Source: Setomelanomma holmii (Eukaryota; Ascomycota; Dothideomycetes; Pleosporales; Phaeosphaeriaceae). Taken from it: 64,000 nucleotides of DNA. The stretch is from NCBI GenBank assembly GCA_010015745.1, contig ML978271.1:33765-97764 (forward strand), read 5' to 3'. Of the stretch, positions 45,601-56,929 are shown one piece after another. The translations under genes were made by a program, and so were the position numbers. Below the pieces are notes generated by a model. That model did not search any database, was not told where the DNA came from, and saw nothing but the letters and a program-made list of their open reading frames with translations. The number at the start of each line of letters is the position of its first letter. Position 1 is the stretch's first letter.

Positions 45601-47747
45601 GACAATATGATCAGCTCCAGAAACAGGGCCCGCGTGTCGAGGAGGCTGATTGGGGTCAAGATTCTGGTCTATACTGGGGCGTGAGGAGACTTAGTGACTC
45701 GAGCATATCGTCCTATGCTCAATCGGTGTTATCCACCGCCTCATTAGCATCTTCAGCGACTGACCTTTCTAAGCACAGTGGCTATTCAGCAATTCAGATA
45801 GCCACAGCTACGAGAGAGCTCATTACAGTGTTGGAAGACGATGAGGTGTTGGCCCCTCTCTATCAACGAGCCATTGAGGACATCAGTATCGGGACCGAGA
45901 AACTTGGAAGAAATCTTCGCCGACTCTTCAGGAACTACGGGAAGCACCTTGGTCAGGACTCCGGAGACACGCTTGATTTTCTGGCATCGCGACTTGTGCA
46001 AGTCAAAGCGAGAGAAGTTGCCCATTCCATTGTGAGAAAGTATGGCCCGCCATCTCGCAGTGTGGAACAAGAAGGACCCCGGCTACAGAACGAGGAGAGC
46101 TCCGACGAGGAAGAAATTACTGCCAATCCTGTGGACGAAAGCATCTTCCACGACCTCGTGTTCTTCCGTGGATTCTTGACTGGCGGTGAGCCTTTTGCGA
46201 TATTGCGTGCACAGATACGGTCATTTGCGCTGCCAAAGTCTGCGCGAAAGGAGGTCACTGAAGGTCCAGCCATGGATGCTGAGGATCAAGATACCACGGA
46301 CGCGTGCCCAGGATCAGGTCCATGCGGCACAGATTCAGCCCCAGGACGATCAACAAGTCACTTCGTAATCTGATCCATACTATTCAAGAAAAGACAAGCG
46401 TCAGTCTCGTTGCGACAGGATTCCTAGAACCGCCATTGCGAGCGGGTTTTACACGCCTGAGATGGCAATGTGTACGTATTCGGTTCCCAGTGTTTCCATG
46501 TCCCCAGCCGCAACCATCAGGCCTGGCCTAGACTAAAAACATATAATCACAGTCAGCATATGCCTTGCCTCCATTAATTTTCGACAGCGCATCCCCGATT
46601 GGGTTCATTGAGACCTCCGCTGGGCAATGTGTTATGGGCGAAAACGCGCTGCCGTACGACGTTGGTGCAATGTGGACTTAGGACTTGCTAATGTGGGTAC
46701 AGAAATGCGGCGAACAATTCTTCGGAGACGTTGTCGAGTACCGCGAAGGCGGAATTGCCCGGCTTATAACACGGATGCGGAGTGCAATGAGCACCAAAGG
46801 GATTGACACGCCTCACGATTCTAGCAACCCCAATCAGAACCGGATCTTGCGATCGGGATGGATTCGAAGGACGTTCCAGAAGCTTGCGACCCTTTTTGGA
46901 TCCTCAAGGAGCCCTTCGCCAAGTCTACCGCAACATCACGCACCCTGTACTGCTTCGGGATGTATCCCTACTGGCACAAACCCCACGCCAGGTAACACTT
47001 TGCATCTAATGGCATGTATGCAACGCGGTCGTTACCAGCAGACTGTACAGCATCATCGAATCGACGGGATCAGTACAGACAAAGAGCTTTTCTGCTTCAT
47101 CAGAAGACAGCTATGTCAACGCTGGAGCCGTTTCCGCAGGCTCTTTTCTCTCAAGTGTGTCCAAGGCCTTTATTTTGTCAAGGTACGGAAATCATATCAT
47201 GGACATATAGCATATGCTTTGCTGACCTTTACTGAAGTTCCGCCTTTGGGCCGGTGGTAGTGCCGAGAACCGCGAACACGAACCATGTTGTACTTCGTCT
47301 GCGTCAAAGGAGTGCGAATGCATACCCCCAGCAAGCAAGGTTGAACCGGCTATAGACGCCGAGTATCGTTGCAAACCTGCCGGCCCTCTCGATGCCTGGC
47401 CACCTGTGCTCTCACAGCAACTCATGCACATGCTCACTGACCCGGAATGCATACACAAAGAAGAAATGCTAGTCCTCGAAAAATTACCGAAGAGAACATG
47501 CCGTGAGCTGCAAGGCAAAGTTCGACAGCCGGCCGAAGGATGGGGTATACACTTTCAAGAAGGCTGGGACACAGATATCCTGATCGGTGTGGTCGCGATC
47601 ATTTTCGCGGCAAGTCTGCTATTCGCTATACTGTGGTCGTACTTCGAGCATGATATCCAAGGTGCTTTTGGCGTGAGCTCGTATATGATCACGGCAGTAG
47701 GGGTTCTGGTTGCGCTGATTGTCAATCGAGCTGGAAGGTTAGGGTAA
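42696..47747 (+). CDS. large multi-exon orphan fungal protein, Cys-rich with C-terminal membrane helices; possibly damaged
   Basis: Protein-like sequence runs ~5 kb on one strand. Firm introns: 45407-45453 (GTGAGC, 47 nt, into the frame reading LDLMSYEAALALADP); 46472-46702 (GTACGT ... TAATGTGGGTACAG); and one after GLYFVK near 47182 (GTACGG ... CTGAAG, into FRLWAGGSAEN). Less certain: a switch near 42750, an in-frame TAA at 43454-43456, a switch near 44450 (weak GTGTCT donor) and one near 46240-46311 (weak GTCTGC donor). The N-terminal half is disordered and holds three copies of a [KR]PE..IE.G.K motif plus a charged Arg/Glu coil (43600-43830). A helical domain follows (SGYSAIQIATATRELITVL). 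Then CKCGEQFFGDV, Cys-rich CCTS/CECIPP and PAEGWGIHFQEGWDTD precede two membrane helices near the C-terminus. I recognise the general pattern as a recurrent orphan family of filamentous ascomycetes without known function. Confidence 0.6.
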
Positions 47748-48129
47748 ACTGGTGGACAAAGTTTTGGCGGTAATGAACATGACCTGGTTTAAAAACACAT
47801 TTTTGATCCAGTATCCGGCTTAGGTCCGCAATGAACGCACATAATATTGTGATTAGTGTAAATACCATGGAGCCCAACTGCGCCGTTGAGCAATGTCCCA
47901 CACGACCAGGACCAATCAGTCAGTTGCTGGCGTTTGGCCACTTCAATGCGGCGTCAGTGGCTTTGAACCATATGTATCGAGCATCCGCTTCTTCAGCGTA
48001 GCTTTGGTACAACCTGTTGTCGGGTTTAGGCTTTAACGGAATTTCACCCTGGTGTTGCTGGCGCTAGTCAAGGTGTGATGTAGCAGAAAGGGCACTGACC
48101 TGCTGCGGAGCTGACGTTTCACTCTGAAG
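47748..48129. other. intergenic
   Basis: 382 bp between convergent coding segments; no feature beyond a CCAAT motif near 47911. Confidence 0.35.
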
Positions 48130-48456
48130 CTACCCGTCCACCTCGTTCTCTTCCTCATTGTCGAGATCAACGCGAGGAGACCGCACAATCCGCTGGCGTC
48201 TCGTCAAGTCGCCAATAGTTGGTTGGCGGCTTATGGGTGAAGTATTGGCTTGCTGTCTGTTGAATGCTCCTTGACAGTGTTAGTAAGAGGACTGGAGCAG
48301 GAGGTAGGAGAGGGAGTGAGTGAATGGTGTACATACGTTCTCATACTCGACAAGCGACAGTCGCCGAGCCTTCTCAAGGTCTGTCTCACTCACCTTTAGG
48401 GTATTAGCGCATGCTTCTAGGCAATCTGCACTCAAGAGCGCCTCCCCTCTTAACAT
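48130..48456 (-). CDS. small unknown protein, two exons
   Basis: Exons 48456-48337 and 48252-48130 give 80 residues. The intron has a good GTATGT donor and in-phase CAG acceptor. Exon 1 reads MLRGEALLSADCLEACANTL then DLEKARRLSLVEYEN. Exon 2 reads ISRQPTIGDLTRRQRIVRS and an acidic end, DLDNEEENEVDG. The frame stays open upstream through a Ser run, so the true start may lie in a further exon. No known domain is recognised; the charged, helical, basic-to-acidic layout would fit a nuclear adaptor, but that is guesswork. Support is splice phase and codon-like composition only. Confidence 0.4.
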
Positions 48457-48828
48457 CCTGGTAGCGGAAGATAGGGGAGCACGATTTGGCGCGCTCACTG
48501 TCCTCGCGCTGCTCGAGGAGGAAGAGCGACTAACATGGTAAGTGATGTTGAGATGGTTGGACGAGATGCGAGGAGAGAAAGATGCGATGCTGATGTGTGT
48601 TCATGAGAGCCGCTCGCGCGAGGCGAGAACCTCGGAAGGGACGTTGCGACAGGGGAGGTATGGCATAACATCGGTGTGAGTATTATACTACTGCGAATGG
48701 TATTCGAGGAATCTTGGTCATTGGTGAGCCTATATTGTCAGTGAGAAGCCCATGTCCACCTTCACCTTCTTTAAAATTATGGACAGAAGTTTCTGTGCTT
48801 ACTCCGCCTCGCGTTAATCACTGTTACA
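48457..48828. other. intergenic upstream of the paralogue array
   Basis: 372 bp; presumed divergent promoter of the 48130 gene and the first array member. Nothing specific seen. Confidence 0.35.
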
Positions 48829-49521
48829 ATGTCAGGCACGCGATTGCAGTCAATTTCGATCACTCTACCCTCCAACCAGATCATGGCGCAAGCTTTGCCC
48901 CTCTCGCGACGCTCGCCAAGCGAGGCGGACGCAATGTGAGTTCATATAAAACAGCTAGCACTACAATTGTAATTACTGATGGTACGTAGTGAGGTTCTCA
49001 ACGCTGTCACGTCTCCTCTTCTTCGACTCAGCGGCGAGATCCGCAACCAGATCTACGGTTATGTCTTCAGTGGTTACAGTGTTTCGACCGATTACGGGAG
49101 ACAGTCGCGTCCACCCTCCTTCTACCTCATCACCGAAGCTGAACATCATTGGCAGAGTCTAGAAAGCGTGTGCGGTTCGATGTTCGTCTGCCGCAAGCTT
49201 TATGCAGAGACTCGGCTCCTCGCCTTCCGCTTGAACGAATTCTACTTGGGCCTTGATTGCTTTGAGCGATTACAGCAGATACTAAACATTCAACAACTCA
49301 ACGCCATCTCTCGAATCAATATCCACTTGAACGCGTTGGAGCGACACTACCCGAAAGAGGAACTTCGTCTTCTACCTGGATTGAAGCATGTGGTTGTCCA
49401 GAGAAATCTCTTTCTAAAGGAGATCACGGCCAAGGACAAGGAAAGAATGATTGCGAAATTGAAACAGGGTGTCCGGAAGACCGATATTGTGGTGGACTTC
49501 GACCCTGCCATGGAATGGTAG
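48829..49521 (+). CDS. LPxEIRNxIY-family protein, array member 1
   Basis: Exons 48829-48935 and 48990-49521 give 212 residues; donor GTGAGT and acceptor CGTAG, with the intron in phase 2. Just after the junction comes SPLLRLSGEIRNQIYGYVF, the N-terminal helix-turn that defines a large fungal family of short F-box-like proteins. MFVCRKLYAETRLLAFRLN matches the second family element (CRQIYxEA). FERLQQILNIQQLNAISRINIHL is the conserved middle part, ending in a 'PGLKHVVV' strand. In-frame ATG codons at 48829 and 48883 are both possible starts. Function is unknown in the family; F-box-like protein contacts are inferred from the N-terminal pattern. Confidence 0.82.
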
Positions 49522-49874
49522 AGACAAAGGGTTTGCACTTTGGAGGAGCTGTTTGAATACATTCGACAAGAAAGATGATTTGGAGGAATGGAGGAGACGA
49601 AGTGTGATTGGCATCCAAGACCGAGGTGCTGTCAACTTTCTTGCGTTTCAAAAATGCGGCATCAACGAATGCGACTGGATCCTCGAATACACACCAACCA
49701 TAAACTAGAGATCTAATTGCAGTCAAGTTCTAAATCGCAGGAGCTTGCTCACATCAATGATGTCATGTTGTGATGATTCGGCAGTGATCACCTTCACCTG
49801 CCTGTTGGCCTGAATCGTTGTGTGCCGCCTTCCCATTCTTGATCAACACTTCACATCCGCGATACCTTCTCATA
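49522..49874. other. intergenic within array
   Basis: 353 bp between array members 1 and 2; no feature seen. Confidence 0.35.
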
Positions 49875-50675
49875 ATGGCGCTGGTCCTCAGAGCGAAAGT
49901 AGGGATGATGTATGTATTCTCAAGCCCATTTGACGAGGCCATTTTAGAAGAATTAACGAATGGTCAGGCAAGGTTCAAATGAACGGCACTCACCTCTCCT
50001 TCGCCTGCCCGTTGAGATCCGCAAACAAATCTACTACTACTACCTCCTCGACTACCTGTCCATCGATGAAAGGTCGACAAATCCGGTCTGCGCAAGTATA
50101 GCGTCCGATTCCACGAGCACAGCAGAGAGCGAATCTTGAGCGAGAACAACAATTATCCAAACCTGACGCGCATTAGTCGACTAATCACCTCCGAAACTCG
50201 AAATCTCGTTCTCGAAAACACTATCTTCGACATCTTCAATTCCCTTCCGTTCCAAAGTCTGCTCAACGAGCTCACTCCCACTCAGCGAAATGCGATCAGG
50301 AAAGTGCACTTACACCGCGTGGTCACGCCAATCATGGCAGCCAACTACTTGAAGGTTGGGGCGGCTAGTCTTCGCGAAGCATGGAGCTTTGATATCCGCG
50401 AGGGCGTACTTAATCTTCAGGGTATGGCTGGTCTACAGCGTGTTGTGCTTGAGAGGTGGTGCGAGGCGCAAGAGGGGAGCGCGACTTTCAGGCAGTTGAA
50501 GGAAGCCGCGCTTACAGAAGTACTCCGAGCTCTCGGCAGCAACATGCAAGTGGAGGTATACTATGATGCCGTAGGGCCGTTGTGTCGCTCCATTGAGTGT
50601 ATGAGGGTCTCGTGCCGGTGTTGCTGGGCGCATTCTGAATTGGAAGGATATCGTGTGGGCAGTTCGGAGGAATGA
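49875..50675 (+). pseudogene. LPxEIRNxIY-family member 2, frameshifted
   Basis: Exon 1 (49875-49909, MALVLRAKVGM) joins exon 2 at 49968 in phase 2 (GTATGT donor, GTCAG acceptor), giving QGSNERHSPLLRLPVEIRKQ. After LSIDE the frame closes with TGA at 50137, but protein-like sequence continues in the next frame from an AAA run near 50069 to 50675: VDKSGLRKYSVRFHEHSRE, then LTRISRLITSETRNLVLENT, FNSLPFQSLLNELTPTQRNAI and GLQRVVLERW. The whole fits one family member with a single missing base. It could be a true inactivating deletion or an assembly error. Downstream of the break the frame is open to its natural stop, so the lesion is recent. Confidence 0.75.
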
Positions 50676-51158
50676 AGTGGCTACGCGACCTTGGTAGTGG
50701 CAGAAGCCGTATTCACATACAGCTGCTAGCAGCCACGTTTGACATGACATCTGACTTGATGCGTTTGTCCGAAGTAGAGCATCTGGAACCGCCACCGTGT
50801 CCAGCAAGGTCAATCGGAAGACACTTCCTATTGAGATCTTTCCCATTGTGTTCCAGGAGCGTCAATGCTGTAGTCAATGGGTAGCACAAAGCGTGGGAGG
50901 TAGGCGACGCCCGTGTTTGCTCTTATATGCGTCGCGGGGTTGGGGCCGGAGGTCGGGTTGGGAACATGTTGGTGTTGCGGTGACGAGACTGATAGGTTAT
51001 CTCAGCGCCAACTGCTCTTACCTCTCCTTCTGCATGTGATGTCACGATAGTGGAGCACTAGCGAGCTCATGCCTTCCACGCCCTTACCCGTCAAAACTCT
51101 TACACCACCCTTCCGAGTCTTCAACTCCTTCACACACATTGCTGCCCACGGGAATCTA
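50676..51158. other. intergenic within array
   Basis: 483 bp between array members 2 and 3; no feature seen. Confidence 0.35.
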
Positions 51159-51907
51159 ATGGACAAGCCCACACGACTGACTGAACAGGCAGCGAATGCT
51201 CTGTGAGTCAGCGCAAGACCTCACCTAGCAGAGATCATGGCTGATGCAAGAGTAGGGAAGCACGCAATCGAGTCCACTCGCCACTACTTCGCTTGCCTGG
51301 AGAGCTGCGCAACAAGATCTACGCATACGCTTTGAGTGACACCATTGTCACCGTCTTTGGACCGCGTGGCTCGAAGCCCTATCATCTCTTCGTTCAAGTT
51401 CCAGGACCAATCCCAGGTCTAGAAGCTGCCACTAACCCATTCATTTTATTGGGGTTCATCACAGCTTGTCGACAGCTGTGGGCAGAGGCCAGTTCGCTAC
51501 TCTTCCGGTGCATCACTTTTCACATCCACAGCGACGGCTCATTCATCCAATTCCTGAACGAACTCTCTGACAAGCAGCGTGACGCCATCACAAATGTTCA
51601 GCTTACTACGCCGGACGCACGAGAGGGCGGCAGAAAGTGGGCTGAGTCGACGCATTTCCCAGGCAGCGATGAACGTGCGCAGAGCGTTCACCTTGACTAT
51701 CTTGAGTGGGCGAACGCCCTTCCCTTCGACCGGCTGCCAGGCTTGAAGCGTGTTGAGGTGGAGGAGGACCATCAATTGATATACAACAGTCTGGACGAGA
51801 ACTATCTCCGCTGGGGCATCCAAAGCCTGGTCAAGGGCCGAGAAGTCGAGATTGTGGTTCCGCTGGCGCCGTACTGGAGCTTCGTGGCTGTTCGCAGCAA
51901 TCAGTGA
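51159..51907 (+). CDS. LPxEIRNxIY-family protein, array member 3 (intact)
   Basis: Exons 51159-51202 and 51256-51907 give 231 residues. Donor GTGAGT, GGCTGATGC branch and AGTAG acceptor; phase 2, the same place as in members 1 and 2. The junction leads into RVHSPLLRLPGELRNKIYAY. FITACRQLWAEASSLLFRCITF is the second element, then IQFLNELSDKQRDAITNVQL and LPGLKRVEVEEDHQ, aligning with the middle and end of members 1 and 2. No signal peptide or membrane helix. This is the best-preserved array member. Function unknown. Confidence 0.85.
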
Positions 51908-52236
51908 TGGACCTTGGAAGCCTCATGCGGCGACAAATTGTTCGTGGCGAACAACACTGGATCGACTCTTCTTATTTCAGCGAGAGCTTGTCGCCTACAT
52001 GCTTTGTCAGTGTTCGACCTATGTGCACCGAAGTTCGAGACATCGGCTTACTGAACAGCCCACAATGTCTCCAGTACGCTAGTATAAGTTAAAATCAAAT
52101 TCTATTCCGTTCTTCCTCCTGAACACTCACCTATGATGTCATAAGATCACCTGCCTTGACTTCAACTCACTAAATCCTTGATTTGCGAATGTCGTAGCCC
52201 ACGCGAAACAACTGCCCTTAATTGCCACTTTCAACC
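51908..52236. other. intergenic within array
   Basis: 329 bp between array members 3 and 4; nothing seen. Confidence 0.35.
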
Positions 52237-52468
52237 ATGGAGCAGACTGCTCTGACCCCAACTCCAACTGACTGCGACTCGATGTATGCCATACGAGCTA
52301 ACACGTAAGGATATCATAGCTGATGGAATTTACAGTACCGCAGCAAACCAGCGCAGCTCACCTCTCTTGCGCCTTCCGGCCGAGCTACGCCACATCGTCT
52401 TCAACTACGCTTTTCATGAACAGCATATCAGTGGTGTCTCTATCAATGCAGGCATTACACGACAGTGA
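52237..52468 (+). pseudogene. LPxEIRNxIY-family member 4, truncated
   Basis: Exons 52237-52283 and 52336-52468 code only 59 residues. The intron (GTATGC donor, TTTACAG acceptor) is at the same phase-2 site. The second exon starts NQRSSPLLRLPAELRHIVFNY and ends after NAGITRQ at a TGA. The expected CRQIYxEA, middle and C-terminal parts are absent. Weak resemblance continues to about 52620 in another frame (LLLIMQAICCCILPQV). It is most likely a 3'-decayed copy of the array. A short expressed protein cannot be excluded. Confidence 0.7.
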
Positions 52469-53193
52469 TCGACATCTGGGGGCGCTGGTTGCTTTTGATA
52501 ATGCAAGCCATATGTTGCTGCATATTGCCACAAGTTTCTACCCCTGCGCAGCTGAAGTTGACAGGCTTCGAGGACACACTATCACACGTTTCAGCTCCGC
52601 GGATACCTGGATTGCTCGTATTCGACACTCACAATCCCTGCACCTTTCATAATTTTGGGAGGCGTGGTGAAGGCACGATGAACTGTGGGAATGGATATCA
52701 TATTCAAGGCCGCCAGCAGTGCCACATGCATGCAGCCCATGACCGCGCCATAGTAGTGAACATGGGCAGAATCAAGAAATGGCATCTGGTGTAGCATGGA
52801 AGTGTGGTTAAAGTTTGATATCGCGACGCCTTCCCGCCATCAGGAGCATCCTTCCAGCCAACCGGAGCCCAGCCTTCCCCGCACCCGCGAGCTGCGTGTG
52901 TAGCGAGCAGGGCAAGGCGTCGTGAAGATCACAATCTTTGCAACCGACACTTGAATTGTCACAAGCGAGGTCGTGGCAAACGGTGAGCTCGGGCTACACA
53001 AGGGCCGCAGACTGGTGCGAGTTGGCCATGGCACGGCGTTGCAGGTGGAGCGAGTGTGGTGTGAGGCCACACGGAGACGCGGCGTCCGAGCTTTGGGGAT
53101 TTATTTCGCAACTTTGCCATGATCAAGCCTCACCTCGCAGTTGCGCATGCCTTTATAGCTCAATTTCGCACCTCGTGACGGCGAGAAGTCTTG
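52469..53193. other. decayed tail of array member 4 and TPA1 promoter
   Basis: 725 bp. The first ~150 bp may be remnant coding sequence of member 4; the rest is the 5' flank of TPA1. Confidence 0.4.
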
Positions 53194-55192
53194 ATGGGTA
53201 AGCGCAAGAACCAGGCGCCTGCCAATGGCCAGGTGAATAAGAAGAGGGCCATTTCTGACGACGAGGCGCACAAGAACTTTCGCGGCGGCCTTTTCGAGAG
53301 CAATGTGCTGGAGGGTTATACCAACTACTATGCCGAGTCACAACCGTACGACCGAATTTATTTTCCATGCGCAATCGCAATGCTAACAAAGTCATAGCTA
53401 CAAGCACGCTGTAATTCAGAACCTCGTCGACGATAATCTCGTCCGCAATGTCCGCAACGAGATCCGCGAGCACATCCACTTCACCCCCAAAGAGACGGAC
53501 ATTTACAAGATTCACCAGTCTGGCGACCTCGCAAACCTCGATGGCCTCGACGACTCGGCGCTCAAGCGGCTACCTAGCCTGCTCACATTGCGTGACTCCC
53601 TCTACTCGTCCGCCTTTCGCAAATATCTGTCCTCGATAACAGGGTCAGGCCCGCTGAGTGGGATCAAGACAGACATGGCTGTGAATGTCTACACACCGGG
53701 CTGCCACTTGTTGTGCCACGACGATGTCATCGGGAGCCGGCGCGTCAGCTGGATCTTGTACCTGCTCGACCCTGACATTCCGTGGAAGCCAGAATGGGGC
53801 GGCGCACTGCGACTCTACCCCACCGAACATGTGAAGACGCCAGAAGGCGACGAGGTCAAGGTGCCACAGCCAGACTTCTCGCTTTCGATACCACCAGCAT
53901 GGAATCAGCTGTCGTTCTTTACTGTGCAGCCGGGAGAGAGCTTCCATGATGTTGAGGAGGTATACAGGCGGGGTCCAAATGACACAGAGGAGGATGGAGG
54001 GCGCATTCGTATGGCCATCAGTGGGTGGTTCCACATCCCACAAGAAGGCGAGGAAGGCTATGAGGAGGGGCTCGAGGAGAAGCTAGCAGAGAAGAGCTCC
54101 CTTGCACAATTGCAAGGCGGCAAAGCCGACATCTTCGACGAGCCACAAGCGCAATGGGTCGACAACCCAGACTGGGAAGAGCAAGCCAAGCAGGAAGACG
54201 ACGAGCTTACCGAGAACGAGATCGACTTTCTCATCAAGTACATCAACCCGAACTACCTCACACCTGACACTGTCGAGGAGGTCTCGAAAACCTTTTCTGA
54301 TGAATCTTCGATACGACTTGCCGAGTTCTTGTCGGTCAAGTTCTCAACGTTACTGCGCAACTACCTCGAGTCGAAAGACCACGAGAAGAATGCCACCCTG
54401 CCAGCCAACCCATGTCACAAAGACTCGAAAGTCGGCGTTGCGCGACCACCACACAAGCATCGCTTCCTCTACCGAAAGGCGGTTCAGCCTATACCGACGA
54501 CACCATACCCCGATATTGATGCCATGACGCCTTACGATGACCTCGTTGACATCCTCTTCCCGCATCCAGCATTCATGAAGTGGATATCGCTAGCTACTGG
54601 TATCACCCTCACAAGAAGCAACGTCTTTGCGCGCCGCTTCAGACGAGGGCTCGACTATACGCTCGCAACTGCATATGAAGAGGAGGATCCACAGCTGGAG
54701 GTGTGCCTTGGCATTACCCCATCGAAAGGCTGGGGTGACGAGGAAGAGGAGCCCGAAGAGCCACAGCAAAATGGCAGCAGCAGCAGTAAGAGCAAGAAGA
54801 AATCCAAGTCGAATGGCAAAGCCCCGGCTATGCCAGAAGAACCGCCTAGTGAAGAAGTTGGCGGCTACGAAATGTACATGGCCGGCGACGACGACGAGGA
54901 TCATCCTCAGCTACCCACATCGCACAATTCCACCGAGACCGGCGCTGGTCAACGGCGGAAAGCGAAAGCCGATCCGGCCATCTATAAATCTGCCGCGGAC
55001 GACGAGGACGACGGCATCTTGTTCAGTCAATCCGCGACTTGGAATAATCTTGCCATCAACCTGCGCGACAAAGGCGTGCTGAGGTTTACCAAGTACGTCA
55101 GTCGGAGCGCAAAGGGTGATAGATGGGATGTGTGTGCAGAGTATGGAGTTGAGTTTGGTGAGGATAATAGTGATGAGGAGGATGACGAGTAA
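53194..55192 (+). CDS. TPA1: prolyl 3,4-dihydroxylase Tpa1/OGFOD1
   Basis: Fe(II)- and 2-oxoglutarate-dependent hydroxylase of the ribosomal protein uS12 (Rps23) decoding-centre proline; it influences termination and mRNA decay. Exons 53194-53345 and 53398-55192 give 648 residues, as in yeast (644). The first exon starts MGKRKNQAPANGQ (nuclear, basic). The catalytic double-stranded beta-helix shows the iron site HxD in LLCHDDVIGSRR and the distal His in FFTVQPGESFHDVEEVYR, with the 2-oxoglutarate Arg in GRIRMAISGWFH. The second, non-catalytic beta-helix domain follows after an acidic linker (LTPDTVEEVSKTFSDE and ITLTRSNVFARRFRRGLDYTL). The C-terminus is acidic. The first intron's acceptor CATAG restores YKHAVIQNL. 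Confidence 0.95.
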
Positions 55193-56504
55193 GAAGGGCA
55201 TGGGCATGGTTGAGGGAAATTTGCTTCGGCATCATGGGTGACGAATCTCGGCTTGTGAATGCATGGTGGGATGGAGACTGGTAGCATATGGTATAGATTA
55301 TGATGGGATGATGGAATGCATGATGGCTTTCCTTTTACAGTCATTCAAATCATTCCAAGCTTGATTCGCCAGAGTCGCAATCGTGCATAGCTTTTCATTC
55401 CTTCTACCCATCTCCGTCGCCGTCGCTGTGTTCCGTCGACCTCATTTTGGATGTAAGAATTGGAATCTTGTATCTCTGAAAATCAGATTCAAGAAATGCC
55501 CCACCCAGCGCATTTCTGAACACAATTATACACAGTCAGATTTCGAGCAAAGCACGCACTCGCACGGCAAACTCATTGTCGAAGTGTTGTGTCTCACTAC
55601 TGCTTCAGAGGGGTTTCTCGCGCACAAGCGCTCTTAGCTTCGAGAGCCCTGATGAGGTCCTATTCCTTCCAGATCAGTCTTCTCGTTGGGGATAACCATC
55701 TTCCAATAACACTCACGATCTCTGAGCTGCCTCGTCTCGCTGGCGGGAGCTCCAGAACTCCTCAGGCAAGTCGACATGATCCCCTCCATGACGTAAATAT
55801 CTCGGAAATTCTTTGATTGGAATACTATACGTTGGATGTTCCTTGCGCGACTCTTGCCTTTCGCTGCATACCAGGGAGAAGTGGACTTTTTTTTCTACAC
55901 ACCGCAGTGTGGCTCGTCTTCTTCCCGGCTGGCTTGACAAGACCAGCGCTCCGGACTGAATCGCGCTGTGGTCCTCTAGCGACAGGCTGGTACCTCTGAA
56001 TTAGACTCACGCACGTGGATCGAGCTCATTTGACAGCGACACGTTCGACCCCATTGTTACATTCGATGCAGGGTAGTCTGGGACAATTGGTAAGTCAGTC
56101 CAACACTCGACCCTTTTGCTTTTCCCCAGTGACGACCCCATTCCAAAACCAATCCCCCACATGGTACTATTCCAAACCAGAAAAGCTCGTCGAGTACATC
56201 TGTGGTGAACTACCGGCGCGAAACGTCTCCAGCTTCTACTAGCGTGGTGGTCGACCAATGACATCCGCAAACGTCTCAGATCTGCGACGTCCGGATCCCG
56301 TTTGGGACCTTCCGGACCATGGTTGAGGATACGGACTTCAATGCAGTCCGGCAGCTGATCAACGAGAGGCGGTCGGGTATGTCGAGTGGACTGATGCCCA
56401 ATTGTCATGGAGGATGCTTGTTGGTGGAAGTCAGGTTGGTATAAGATGGGTGTAGAAGACCGAGACGATGGAATTACCACAAGGCACTTCAAACACTAGC
56501 GAAC
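55193..56504. other. intergenic
   Basis: 1.3 kb without a supported gene; only short open frames. Presumed 3' flank of TPA1 and 5' flank of the coiled-coil gene. Confidence 0.4.
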
Positions 56505-56906
56505 ATGAACAGAACAATTGATCGACCGCCGACCCCTCCTACGACGCCCCGCTCGTCCAAGAAACTGGACTTTCCAGCTCCCAAGGACGAGAACGATGGC
56601 ATTCGTGACACCATCCTGACTGAGTACGAAACACTCAACGCGCAATTACGTCGACGTATCCAAGATTACGAGATCGCACTCCTGAAAATGCAGCTTCGAG
56701 AAAGAGACAAAGAACTCCAAGCCATACTGCAAGCGCGACAGCGTCGGCACGCCGAGAATCAAGTGACGGAGCTGGTGTTGAAAATCGCTAGACAAGAGGA
56801 ACAAATCGAAATGTTGAGCACACAAGTCAACGTATGGAAGAGCCATGCACTAGAAGCCCGCGACATGCTGGAGCAAACATACCACGACCTAGCCAAGGTA
56901 CCTTGA
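56505..56906 (+). CDS. small coiled-coil protein, unknown
   Basis: Single exon, 133 residues. The N-terminal 25 residues are Pro/Thr-rich (TPPTTPRSSKKLDFP). From about residue 35 to the end it is one predicted coiled coil with strong heptads: ILTEYETLNAQLRRRIQDYE, then LLKMQLRERDKELQAILQA and EEQIEMLSTQVNVWKSHAL. The stop lies right after AKVP, where GTACCT could also serve as a splice donor; no convincing further exon exists before the convergent esterase gene at 56930. No homologue is recognised. Structural or scaffold role inferred from the coil only. Confidence 0.6.
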   Translation: MNRTIDRPPTPPTTPRSSKKLDFPAPKDENDGIRDTILTEYETLNAQLRRRIQDYEIALLKMQLRERDKELQAILQARQRRHAENQVTELVLKIARQEEQIEMLSTQVNVWKSHALEARDMLEQTYHDLAKVP

Positions 56907-56929
56907 GCCATCGGTTGAGAACGCGGTCG

